Below, piece after piece: positions 26,348-33,260 of a DNA stretch of 33,260 bases. The first letter of the stretch is position 1. The number at the start of each line of letters is the position of its first letter. Origin of the DNA: an uncultured Pseudomonadales bacterium (lineage in GTDB: Bacteria > Pseudomonadota > Gammaproteobacteria > Pseudomonadales > Azotimanducaceae); assembly GCA_905182155.1 (NCBI GenBank), contig CAJJAX010000033.1:1-33260 (forward strand), in the 5' to 3' direction. The notes beneath the pieces were generated by a model. It was not told the DNA's origin and did no database searches. It saw only the letters and a program-made list of their open reading frames with translations. Made by a program: the position numbers and the translations under genes.

Positions 26348-26752
26348 TTATTGCGCGCTGTGGATACGCATGCTGATTTGATCCAACTGCGCCTCACATG
26401 CCGTCAGGGCTTTTGCTTGCAGCGCCAGCCAGGTCTCATCGCTTTCTTGCCAGGCAAAAGCTTGTTCCATCGCGGCCATCGATTGGTGGACATCGACGGC
26501 ACCGACCAGCGCGTCATCGAGCTTGGTGGCAACCGAGGTGTAAGCGATCGGTGAGGTGCCGGCTTCATATTGGATTACTTCTTTTAGGCTTGCGATGCCT
26601 TGGTCTGGGTTGACGCAAGGTACTTCGTAGACCACGACGACTTGGCCGGAAGATGCCATGGGCTTCATCGACTCAGAGGCCTCGTGATGTCCCGCTACGG
26701 CTTGGCCTGCCGCTAATAAACCAGTTAGTAAACTTATAAGTCGATATGTCAT
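26348..26752 (-). CDS. Exported hypothetical protein
   Basis: The 134-residue product has a signal peptide (LISLLTGLLAAGQAVAGHH) and a mature part beginning with a His/Glu/Ser-rich segment. Two Cys residues occur in the mature part (PCVNPDQG and TACEAQ) and could form a disulfide in the periplasm. The C-terminal half is Ala-rich and helical. I do not recognise a family. It reads in the same direction as the SPOR and amidase genes upstream of it. Confidence 0.62.
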   Translation of the reverse strand: MTYRLISLLTGLLAAGQAVAGHHEASESMKPMASSGQVVVVYEVPCVNPDQGIASLKEVIQYEAGTSPIAYTSVATKLDDALVGAVDVHQSMAAMEQAFAWQESDETWLALQAKALTACEAQLDQISMRIHSAQ

Positions 26753-26886
26753 AGACGCGATACTCCATCAGTTGAGGTTGAACTTAGCCGCAGACTTTAC
26801 CGCAAATTTTAGGACGCGGCCAGATTTGATCAGCGGCACTTTGATTGAATGATTCAGGCAAGCCCAAATTCTGCTGGCAGGACGCT

Positions 26887-27351
26887 TTAATCTGTTTTCG
26901 ACAAAAGCAGGGCCGAAAACTTTCGGCTACTTGCCCAATCAATCGCCAGTGCTGCTTCTTGTTTTACCGCAAAGGGACCAATCATCACTCTGTTGATGTC
27001 ACCGACGGTCTCAACGAAAATATTGGCGCTGAGGTACCCTTCGAGCAGGGCCTCGGCCCTGAAGCTATCGGCATTCTCTTGTTTCGAAAATGCCCCAATC
27101 TGCACGTAATATTGTTTCGGCGCATCCGGTTTCAAATCTTCGGCGATCTTCTTGAGCGGCGCGTCATAGGCATCTTTGATAACGGTGACGCTGGATTGAT
27201 ACAGGTTTTCATAAAAGGTGTAGTCAATCTCCTTCACCTCATCAACGACCTGATCCACCACCACCTCACGGGCGACCTCGGTTGCCGTTTCTTGCTCGTA
27301 GACGAGGATGGTGGCAACGATGCCAACGATGAAACCGATTAGATATTTCAT
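26887..27351 (-). CDS. SPOR-domain protein, membrane-anchored
   Basis: The 154-residue product has an N-terminal membrane anchor (YLIGFIVGIVATILVY) and an acidic, helical linker rich in Val/Glu. The C-terminal SPOR domain occupies about 75-150, with YYVQIGAFSKQENADSF and RVMIGPFAVK as hallmark strands. SPOR domains bind denuded peptidoglycan glycan strands at the division septum, so the mature part should be periplasmic. It lies about 55 nt after the end of the amidase and in the same direction. The amidase is of the amidase-signature type, not a peptidoglycan amidase, so no functional link is implied. Confidence 0.84.
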   Translation of the reverse strand: MKYLIGFIVGIVATILVYEQETATEVAREVVVDQVVDEVKEIDYTFYENLYQSSVTVIKDAYDAPLKKIAEDLKPDAPKQYYVQIGAFSKQENADSFRAEALLEGYLSANIFVETVGDINRVMIGPFAVKQEAALAIDWASSRKFSALLLSKTD

Positions 27352-27404
27352 GGCGGTGAGGTCCTTGGTTTATCCCAGTGCGCTTTCTTGTTCGCAACGG
27401 TATC

Positions 27405-28991
27405 TTATGCGCCACCTTGCTTATATCCCAGCGCGGCGGATGGCTTTGGCGCAAGCGCTTCAAACCCTTTGGGGGCAACCCTGTGTTGGGTTGCCTGTTC
27501 ATAGTCAAAGATCAAAGGCAAAAGAGTCGCCTCCGAAAAGAGTCTGCCGACAAACTGTAGGCCGGCCGGTAGATCCTCAATGAACCCCATGGGGACTGTC
27601 ACGGCGGGCAATCCAGTGTGCGGTGCAATGACTTGACTATTATCGCCCCGATAGTCCTCCGGATGGCCGATGCGGGCGGGCGGGAAGTTCCAGCTTGGGT
27701 ACACGATCGCGCGTACATTGGCTTTATCCATGGCCTGCACGACCGCGGCACGATACGCCACGCGGCGCTCGTCACGATACAGATCCTTGCAAGGCGGCCT
27801 CAGTTTTTCTGGGTCAATTACCGCGGCATTGCTTTTTAGGTCTTCGGCGATGTAATCAGAATACAGGCCGGTATCCACGATTTGCTGGAGGTTTTTCATG
27901 GGAGAACGGTCGGCGTTGTCCTTTAGGAACGCATTCAGATCATGCTTGAACATCTGGCACCAATGATTTGCGCTGAGAGTGTCGAAATCAGCGATGGTAA
28001 TCGGGTCTACGATGACGGCGCCGAGGCGCGTCAGATCTTTGAGAGCACTTTCAAATAGCGTTTTAACCCGAGGGTCATGATCTCGCTCGCTGAGGTGGCG
28101 CATCACACCGATTCGCACGCCCTGGAGTGCGCCTTGTTGAAGCCGTTCCAGGAAATTGTCGGGATATCGGTCCCGGGCAGACTCGGTAATGGGATCTGAA
28201 GGGTCGGGGCCGGCGATGACCTGTAGGATGCGCACGGCATCAGCGACAGACCGGGTCATGGGTCCGCCCACATCATTGCGCAGGAATAAAGGCACAATGC
28301 CACTGCGGCTGGTTAGGCCAAGGGTCGACCGGATGCCAACCAGTGCAGTATGCGATGAGGGTCCCCGAATTGAATTGCCTGTGTCGGTTCCGAGGCCGGC
28401 TAAACCGAAATTAGCCGCAACGGCCGCAGCGGTGCCGCCACTGGATCCTGCCGGGACATGGTCCAAGTTGTAAGGGTTTCGGGTTTCGCCGGCAACCGAG
28501 CTGATAGTGACCCGAGGGCTGAAGGCCCATTCAGCCATGTTGGATTTGGCGAGAACAAGCGCGCCTGCGGCTTTGATCTTGGCGATCTGCCAGGCGTCTT
28601 TTTCTGGCATGAAACCGAGCATGGCTTTAGACCCGGCGGTGGTCTGCAGGCCCCGAACATTGTAATTATCCTTGATGATCATGGGCACGCAGTGCAGTGG
28701 CTTGAGAATGCCCGTGGCCGCAAATTCGGCATCGAGCGCACTGGCGCGCGCGGTGGCGTCGTCGTTAGTCAACAGGATGCTGTTGAGGCCAGTGGGCTGA
28801 TCAAATCGTGCAATTCGGTTTAGATAGGTTTGCGTGAGCTCAAGGCAGCTCAATGAGCCTTCACGAAAGGCTTTATGCACCGCCGCGATGGTTGTTTCTA
28901 AGACGTTGAACTTGGCCGCGTCAGCCGTCATTGCAGAAACGGGTCCAATCAGCACCAGGGCTAGCCCTATCAGAATCCAGTGTTTCGTCAT
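27405..28991 (-). CDS. Amidase, amidase-signature family, exported
   Basis: The product of about 528 residues starts with a signal peptide (HWILIGLALVLIGPVSA), so it is probably periplasmic. The Ser-cisSer-Lys triad of the family is visible: Lys107 in MIIKDNYN, the cis-Ser in AGSSGGTAAA (183 or 184), and nucleophile Ser207 in TDTGNSIRGPSS. The family hydrolyses many amides, including aliphatic and aryl amides. The substrate is not predictable. The ATG at 28991 is chosen because GGGAGGT lies 4-5 nt upstream and a good signal peptide follows. Upstream in-frame codons to 29072 would add an unlikely 27 residues. Confidence 0.9.
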   Translation of the reverse strand: MTKHWILIGLALVLIGPVSAMTADAAKFNVLETTIAAVHKAFREGSLSCLELTQTYLNRIARFDQPTGLNSILLTNDDATARASALDAEFAATGILKPLHCVPMIIKDNYNVRGLQTTAGSKAMLGFMPEKDAWQIAKIKAAGALVLAKSNMAEWAFSPRVTISSVAGETRNPYNLDHVPAGSSGGTAAAVAANFGLAGLGTDTGNSIRGPSSHTALVGIRSTLGLTSRSGIVPLFLRNDVGGPMTRSVADAVRILQVIAGPDPSDPITESARDRYPDNFLERLQQGALQGVRIGVMRHLSERDHDPRVKTLFESALKDLTRLGAVIVDPITIADFDTLSANHWCQMFKHDLNAFLKDNADRSPMKNLQQIVDTGLYSDYIAEDLKSNAAVIDPEKLRPPCKDLYRDERRVAYRAAVVQAMDKANVRAIVYPSWNFPPARIGHPEDYRGDNSQVIAPHTGLPAVTVPMGFIEDLPAGLQFVGRLFSEATLLPLIFDYEQATQHRVAPKGFEALAPKPSAALGYKQGGA

Positions 28992-29617
28992 CAGAACCTC
29001 CCAGTCGTCCTTTGGCATTGTGCCATATCGGGCGGGCATTAATGCGGCGCTTTGGGTCGAGAAAAACAGCACCGGTGCCGCTGAACCGCTGGGTCAGTGC
29101 GGTGCTGGCGGGTTAGTTCAGGATTCTGCGGTCGAACAAGGGGTCAAACCTGCGGATGCGGCTTCAACGAGGGATGGGCAGCAAGGCACAGCCAATGCCA
29201 GGGCTCTTTAGATCCTTGAACAGCAGGCTATATAGGGGGCGCGCTTTCGGAGTCTGTCGGGTCAAAATACCGCCAGAGGGCAGCAGATGAATTTGAAAAG
29301 CGCCCTTTTCGATGCTGAATCCGGAGCATGGTTATCCGATCTTGGGGTAAGGCTCGGCATCAGCGCGCTCTGGTCAACCTACGGCGCGTCTCCAGAGGCG
29401 CTTGCGCCATCTGTTCAGATAGGCCATCACTGAGCCTAATTTTGGCGAATGCGCAATGCAGGGCGATGGGGCACGGGTTGGTCTCTGCGGGCGCGGCAGT
29501 GCGCGACCAAAATCGAACAATCCTTGAAGACCCTTGATCCCAACGGCAGGTTTGAGATTGGTTGATAACGATAAGGTAGAACCACGATCGCTGTATCGCC
29601 GTCATCATCGGGCTGCA
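28992..29617. other. Intergenic region between amidase and TetR remnant
   Basis: About 625 bases. A 48-codon plus-strand frame at 29287 (MNLKSALFDAES...) has a GCAG-type upstream sequence and may be chance. No recognisable gene was found. The amidase promoter should lie in the first 150 bases. Confidence 0.35.
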
Positions 29618-30237
29618 CTAAACCCGTAGGGCACGCCTCGCCTCGCCCATTCCCCCGACTAATCGATCAACGGTGTACTGCAAAACCACTGCGGCTTTGG
29701 CGATACTTAAGTCTTGGTCGACGCGAAGACTGATCCAAAATTCAATACTCAAGGTTGCATCCAGGGCTTCGAATAAGAGCGTGTCTGAGGCCATCTGCTT
29801 GGGCAGTATTTCCGGTTAGGCGCTTTCGCCGTCGCTGCACGCCCTGATGGATGGCCGTCGCTGCCGTGAGTGCGCCAGTGGCGCTGGATGGTGGGCGAAA
29901 TGTGCAGGGGTAACAGGGACTCGTACGTCCGGGTTCGGCGCGCGACCACAATACTGAGCAGCGCTCGCCAATGCTCTGAGGGCGAAAGATCGCTGGGGAA
30001 GGGTTCATCCATCACGCCCTGGCCTGGTCTTGGGCCTGCTCCATTATGGTAATCAGCAATGTGCCCATGTCTGGGAAATGCCGAAACAAGGTTCTTGTGG
30101 TGATGCCAACCTGCTCGGCGATTTCTTTGGCGGTGGGTTCACCGTTGCCCTCAATAATGAGCGTCTACCCGTTGCCAATATTAGTTGCGGGTGAGTCGCC
30201 TGTGCGCTCGCGCCTACCGTCTGGTGCGAGCCTCCAT
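29618..30237 (-). pseudogene. TetR-family regulator, frameshifted
   Basis: Three frames together read as one TetR protein of about 206 residues. The N-terminal MEARTRR is followed in another frame by PDGRRERT, and then by the helix-turn-helix EPTAKEIAEQVGITTRTLFRHFPDMGTLL, which is very typical. The ligand-binding half continues as MDEPFPSDLSPSEHWRALLSIVVARRTRTYESLLPLH. A third frame ends FEALDATLSIEFWISLRVDQDLS...VDRLVGGMGEARRALRV. At least three one-base breaks are needed. It starts 13 nt after the TauD-type gene on the same strand, so it belongs to that transcription unit and would be its natural regulator. The inverted repeat at 32346 is a candidate operator. Confidence 0.72.
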
Positions 30238-30250
30238 GTGGTCGAGTTGG

Positions 30251-31091
30251 TTAAACGGCATTGCGATCCAATACTTGGCAGCGACGCATATAGCGGCGGC
30301 TGTTTTGGTCAAAGCCATCGCGTCTGTGCATAACGCAGCGGTTGTCCCAAATAATGAGGTCCAGGGCTGCCATTTTTGTGTCCAAGTATTTTCCTTAATT
30401 GCCACGTAGGCCCACAGTTCATCCAAAGTGCCTCGCTCTCGGTCACCGACATGCCTGGAATATAGGCCCATTCTCGGCGGCCTAGATACAGGGCTGGTCT
30501 GCCGCTTTCATTGTGGGTTTTGATCATTGGGTGGATGGCGCCCGGCGCCTCACGAGGATCATCGAACGCCTCGAATCCGGGTCGTAGCTTGCCCACACTG
30601 GTGTGCGCGGCATTGTGTTTGACGGTCAGGGTCTCATTCTTTTGCGCAGTGCCTGGCAATGCCTCAAGGGCAGCATACTGATTGGCAAATGGGTATCGCC
30701 CCCTTGCGGGAATTTCGATGCCCAAGAGCAAACTTGCCGGCGGCGGCGTTTCGATATAGGTCATATCTGAGTGCCAAGTGGCCTCTGAGTTGCCCAAGCC
30801 GCCGATGGGTTTGCCGTCGGCAATAATATTAGACAGGGTCGTGACATAACGATTTTTAATTTTCGCTTTGTCCTCTTCGGACATCCTGCCAAAGGGCGCC
30901 TCTTCCAATGGGCCAAAGCGTTTGCTGAAGGTTTGCAGTTGCTCGTCATCTAAGTCTTGATTACGAATTCGTAACACCCCGTACTCAAGCCAAGCGCTGT
31001 AGAGCTGCTCAAATTCAGCGTCGTTGATGGTGGCCAAATTGACGTCTTCGATATCGGCAACAAAATTAGGCGTTAGTGGGGTTACTTTCAT
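30251..31091 (-). pseudogene. TauD/TfdA-family Fe(II)/2-oxoglutarate dioxygenase, C-terminus frameshifted
   Basis: The first 220 residues are in one frame (31091 to about 30440): the core with the HxD iron motif in TWHSDMTYIETPP, then KHNAAHTS and the GRREWAYIPGM segment. Two one-base deletions then displace the end: LDELWAYVAIKENTWTQKWQPW is in a second frame, and LIIWDNRCVMHRRDGFDQNSRRYMRR in a third, carrying the distal iron His and the 2-oxoglutarate Arg. Repaired length is about 280 residues, normal for TauD (taurine, 2,4-D, alkylsulfate and similar substrates). As read, translation would continue to a stop at 30309 without the distal His. AAGGAAG precedes the ATG. Confidence 0.85.
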
Positions 31092-31150
31092 TGCTCATTC
31101 TTCCTTTTGAGTGATGTCGTTAATTTCTATTTCTTCGCCGGTAGAGCCGC

Positions 31151-31568
31151 CTATGGCTTCACGAGAGCCACCATCCGCGCCATGATGGCGAGCTTTGGGT
31201 TGCAGTAAAGCGCTCATAAAAAACCTTTAACCCGGCGCCCAGTTGTGTTTCATGCCACAAAATTTGCTCTATGGCCTGGGCGGAGTATTCGCCCGGCTGG
31301 GCGGTTAGCGCTTCTATATAAAACACCTTGGCATCCTCTATCGCCAGCTTGAACCCTTGAAGTTCGCGTCGGTAGGTGCCGAATCTGCATCAATTCCGCC
31401 AATTCTGACAAATCTTGCCATGGGCGTCATTGAGCACCCACTAAAGAGCGCCCGCTTGCGCCTGCGTTTACCCAACTCATACCAAGGCTGCATTTGCGTC
31501 AGTTCGCTTACAAGCGCGCGGTCCAGGTATTGCTTGCGGCCTGCGTATTGCCAAACGAAACCGGGCAA
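31151..31568 (-). pseudogene. Small conserved-looking protein downstream of the GrdB-like gene, frameshifted
   Basis: A GAGGAG about 8 nt upstream supports a TTG start at 31568. The first frame reads PGFVWQYAGRKQYLDRALVSELTQMQPWYELGKRRR and breaks after about 50 residues. The next frame reads ELQGFKLAIEDAKVFYIEALTAQPGEYS...ILWHETQLGAGLKVF, and a last shift gives PKLAIMARMVALVKP at the end. Total length would be about 140 residues, mostly helical. I do not recognise the family. Its position immediately after the GrdB-like stop (12 nt) and before the dioxygenase suggests a shared operon and pathway. Confidence 0.6.
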
Positions 31569-31580
31569 GCGGCCGACTCC

Positions 31581-32324
31581 TCAATGCGTTACGGTTGGCG
31601 CATCCTCTGGATAATCCTCAAGACGGGGCCTGCCGTGCGCTCAAGTAGTGCAAGGCGCCGCAGATAACCCGGTGCTGAAAGGCTTTGATCGTTGGGTTTG
31701 CCCAAGGGTCTACCCAGTGGAAAGGGTACCCACAGCGAGCGCGGCGGCTGCATACTTTCGTGCATTTTCACGGACCAAGCTAATGCCCGTGGTCATGATG
31801 CCTGCTGCTTTCCAAATAGTAGCTCAGCGCGCACACGGCGCGGGTGCAGTTGGGTCAGACCGGCGTTAAAAATACGGCGTCCACCTGATCTTGTTTGAGC
31901 AGGCCTGCCACTTGCATCGCACTCTTCTCATAGACTTTAGGCATGAGGCCTGCGCCCATAAAGCTGTAATGTACGTCTGCCAGCGAGCCGATGGTCTTGT
32001 CAGCAAGCAATTCTTGAAAGCGCTTAATGGGAAACACCAAATTCACATCTTCGACAAAACCGCTGCGATCAAAGTTCGCTGAGCTGTGACTCATGATCCA
32101 GGTCGTCGGCATTGCGATCATGGCGATCGGCGAAAGGTTGGATCGGCAAAATCAAATGCGGTGTCGCCACGAAAGTGCAGGCCTGCGGTAGTGATCAGGG
32201 CAATACGCTTTGCAGCTCAAGGCTTTGGTGCTTATTGTGCCACGGCATGGGCCCAGAGGCGGCATGTTTTTTCTCAAGTAAGTGGTCGCCGTTCGTATTC
32301 GGGCAGATCAGCTAGGCGCACCAT
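31581..32324 (-). pseudogene. GrdB-like protein (glycine/sarcosine/betaine reductase selenoprotein B family), candidate selenoprotein, frameshifted
   Basis: Conserved pieces in order are MVRLADLPEYER, DHLLEKKHA, RIALITTAGLHFRGDTAFDFADPTFR, IMSHSSANFDRSGFVEDVNLVFP, ELLADKTIGSLADVHYSFMGAG, DAVFLTPV, a TGA at 31855-31857, PNCTRAVCALSYYLE, GIMTTGISLVRE, PPRSLWVPFPLGRPLGKPND and EDYPEDAPTVTH. About 250 residues result. At least seven single-base indels are needed elsewhere, but the TGA lies in the same frame on both sides and stands where the family's redox Cys/Sec belongs (U-x-x-C-T-R), so it is best read as selenocysteine. In the Grd complexes GrdB-type subunits act in reductive cleavage; in aerobic proteobacteria the function of these homologues is unclear. 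It heads the operon with the dioxygenase and TetR genes. Confidence 0.7.
31828..31857 (-). promoter_or_regulatory. Candidate bacterial SECIS element after the in-frame TGA
   Basis: On the minus strand the TGA (31857-31855) is followed after 12 nt by a perfect 5-bp stem, CGCGC (31842-31838) and GCGCG (31832-31828), with a 5-nt apical loop CGTGT. A GC/GC pair outside an internal loop may extend it. The distance and a G among the first two loop bases fit the general bacterial SECIS model recognised by SelB. Whether SelB uses it is inferred. Confidence 0.5.
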
Positions 32325-32345
32325 GAGCGTTGTCTCTGTGATAAG

Positions 32346-32368
32346 TAATGTCACCTATCGTGACATTA
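32346..32368. promoter_or_regulatory. Perfect inverted repeat between divergent genes, candidate operator
   Basis: TAATGTCA (32346-32353) and TGACATTA (32361-32368) are exact reverse complements separated by 7 nt. The site lies 22 nt before the GrdB-like start and about 100 nt before the beta-propeller gene. The symmetry and position fit a dimeric repressor such as the TetR protein encoded at the end of the minus-strand operon. Confidence 0.6.
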
Positions 32369-32466
32369 TCTGGCATTTTGTCAAGGGCGGTTGGGCGGCT
32401 GTTTTGAGCTTGCGGCGCGCTGGCGGACTGGATACCCTGCAAAGATCTTGCTTTTGGTCGAAACCG

Positions 32467-33260
32467 ATGTGTACGTCTCATGATGTTGAAAATAATACCG
32501 ACAGCCCAGATCCTCGGGATGGATATCAGCGCGTCGAAGATTGGCCGCATTATCCGCCCGGCATGCAGTTTGAAATGGGCTCTGGGGTTGCGGTAGATCG
32601 CGCCGGCGTCATTTATTTATTGACCCGCGATATCGAGCACTGGGCGAGCCACCCCTTGGCCTTCAAAGACAAGATGGGCAAAAGTAGTATCTCGATGTTC
32701 AACCGAGCAGGGGATTATCTGGGTAAATGGGGCCCCTCGGATGAACGCGGCTTCGCCCTCGGTGGGCACACCTTGTATATCGAACAAGATGGGATGTTCT
32801 GGATAACAGACCGGGATGGCCATGTGGTTAAAAAATACCACCCCAATGGGGAATTGTTACTAACCCTCGGCACCTTTGGGGAATGGGGCGATGACGAGAC
32901 CCACTTTAACGGGCCCACGGCGGTGGCGGTTCAAGACAACGGTAACATTGTGGTTGCGGACGGGTATTGGAATTCCCGTTTGATGTGGTTCACGCCCCAG
33001 GGCGAGTTTATTCGGTCGCTCGGCACTTGGGGCCGAGGCCCGGGCGAATTCAACACCCCGCATGCCTTAACCCTTGATAGCAAAGGCCGTATTTTGGTTG
33101 CCGATCTGTGCGGCGGTAATTTTCATGATTATATGACGGTGCCGGGGCAGATCCCGGTGCATCGCACGGTGGTCGCGCCGGGGTGTCAGCATCGCATCCA
33201 GCGCTTTTCAGCGGCCGGGGATTACCTCGATGCGTGGACCCACATTATGCCGCTCAGTCT
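32467..33260 (+). CDS. NHL-repeat beta-propeller protein, peptidyl-alpha-hydroxyglycine lyase-like (partial, runs off window)
   Basis: This frame is open to the window end, so the C-terminus is missing; at least 264 residues are seen from the ATG at 32467. Repeated NHL blades are evident (VAVDRAGVIYLLTRD, LYIEQDGMFWITDRDGHVVKKYHPNG, VAVQDNGNIVVADGYWNSRLMWFTPQGEF, LTLDSKGRILVADL). The pattern matches the lyase domain of peptidylglycine amidating enzymes. His101 (GGHTL) and His189 (NTPHAL) correspond to two zinc ligands, Tyr157 (DGYWNSR) to the catalytic Tyr, and Arg233 (HRIQRF) to the catalytic Arg. A 20-residue insert lies before Arg233. No signal peptide is seen from this start. The frame is open further upstream to a GTG at 32338, so the start is uncertain. 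Confidence 0.8.
   Translation, partial: MCTSHDVENNTDSPDPRDGYQRVEDWPHYPPGMQFEMGSGVAVDRAGVIYLLTRDIEHWASHPLAFKDKMGKSSISMFNRAGDYLGKWGPSDERGFALGGHTLYIEQDGMFWITDRDGHVVKKYHPNGELLLTLGTFGEWGDDETHFNGPTAVAVQDNGNIVVADGYWNSRLMWFTPQGEFIRSLGTWGRGPGEFNTPHALTLDSKGRILVADLCGGNFHDYMTVPGQIPVHRTVVAPGCQHRIQRFSAAGDYLDAWTHIMPLS

Noticed and set aside
29287..29433. 48-codon plus-strand ORF near 29287
   Set aside because: It is short, has a weak ribosome binding site and no recognisable features.
32274..32278. Other stop codons in the GrdB-like locus as additional Sec codons (for example after RRPLT and SVLP)
   Set aside because: At these stops the conserved sequence continues in another frame, so they result from indels; only the TGA at 31855 keeps the same frame on both sides.

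Overview
The window looks like chromosomal DNA from a free-living, probably marine, proteobacterium, most likely a gammaproteobacterium. This is inferred from gene content: a TonB-dependent receptor, a TPR-sulfotransferase, a CYP153-like P450, a SPOR protein, TauD/TfdA and amidase genes, moderate-to-high GC and Shine-Dalgarno starts. No rRNA or tRNA gene, CRISPR array, transposase or phage gene was seen, and no lineage marker was available to fix the taxonomy.

Layout. 0.2-4.8 kb (+): a tight operon of a homocysteine S-methyltransferase-like protein and a peptide/opine-type ABC importer (two permeases and a fused double ATPase). 5.1-8.6 kb: an HD-domain protein (-), a 26-bp tandem repeat, a 3-hydroxyisobutyrate dehydrogenase-like enzyme (+), and a family 5 solute-binding protein (-) that may serve the importer. 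8.7-16.8 kb (+): serine beta-lactamase-like hydrolase, TPR-sulfotransferase, TonB receptor interrupted by two one-base frameshifts, strong terminator, alkaline-phosphatase-superfamily enzyme and APH-family kinase. 16.9-19.7 kb: a decayed ORF, a 15-bp tandem repeat running into the ribosome binding site of a small membrane-anchored protein, an AraC-family regulator and a small hypothetical. 19.9-21.2 kb (-): a P450 broken by several indels. 21.7-29.0 kb: small membrane protein, SDR, exported DUF4440-like protein, a ferredoxin-cyclase-globin fusion (one frameshift in a run of five Gs), Nudix hydrolase, exported hypothetical, SPOR protein and amidase. 29.6-32.3 kb (-): an apparent operon of a GrdB-like protein, a small unknown, a TauD/TfdA dioxygenase and a TetR regulator, all interrupted by one-base indels. 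From 32.5 kb (+): a peptidylglycine-lyase-like beta-propeller open to the window edge.

Two items stand out. First, the locus at 23,820-25,140 encodes a 2Fe-2S ferredoxin domain, a class III nucleotidyl cyclase and a heme globin in one polypeptide: a candidate redox/oxygen-gated cyclic nucleotide sensor. Second, the GrdB-like gene carries an in-frame TGA exactly where the family's redox Cys/Sec belongs (U-x-x-C-T-R), followed by a GC-rich hairpin with the geometry of a bacterial SECIS, so it is a candidate selenoprotein. A perfect 8-bp inverted repeat lies between it and the divergent beta-propeller gene, and a TetR gene ends its operon.

The frameshifts are nearly all single-base insertions or deletions with the amino-acid sequence well kept on both sides, and they cluster in a few stretches. 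That fits a locally poor consensus at least as well as true gene decay; reads are needed to decide.
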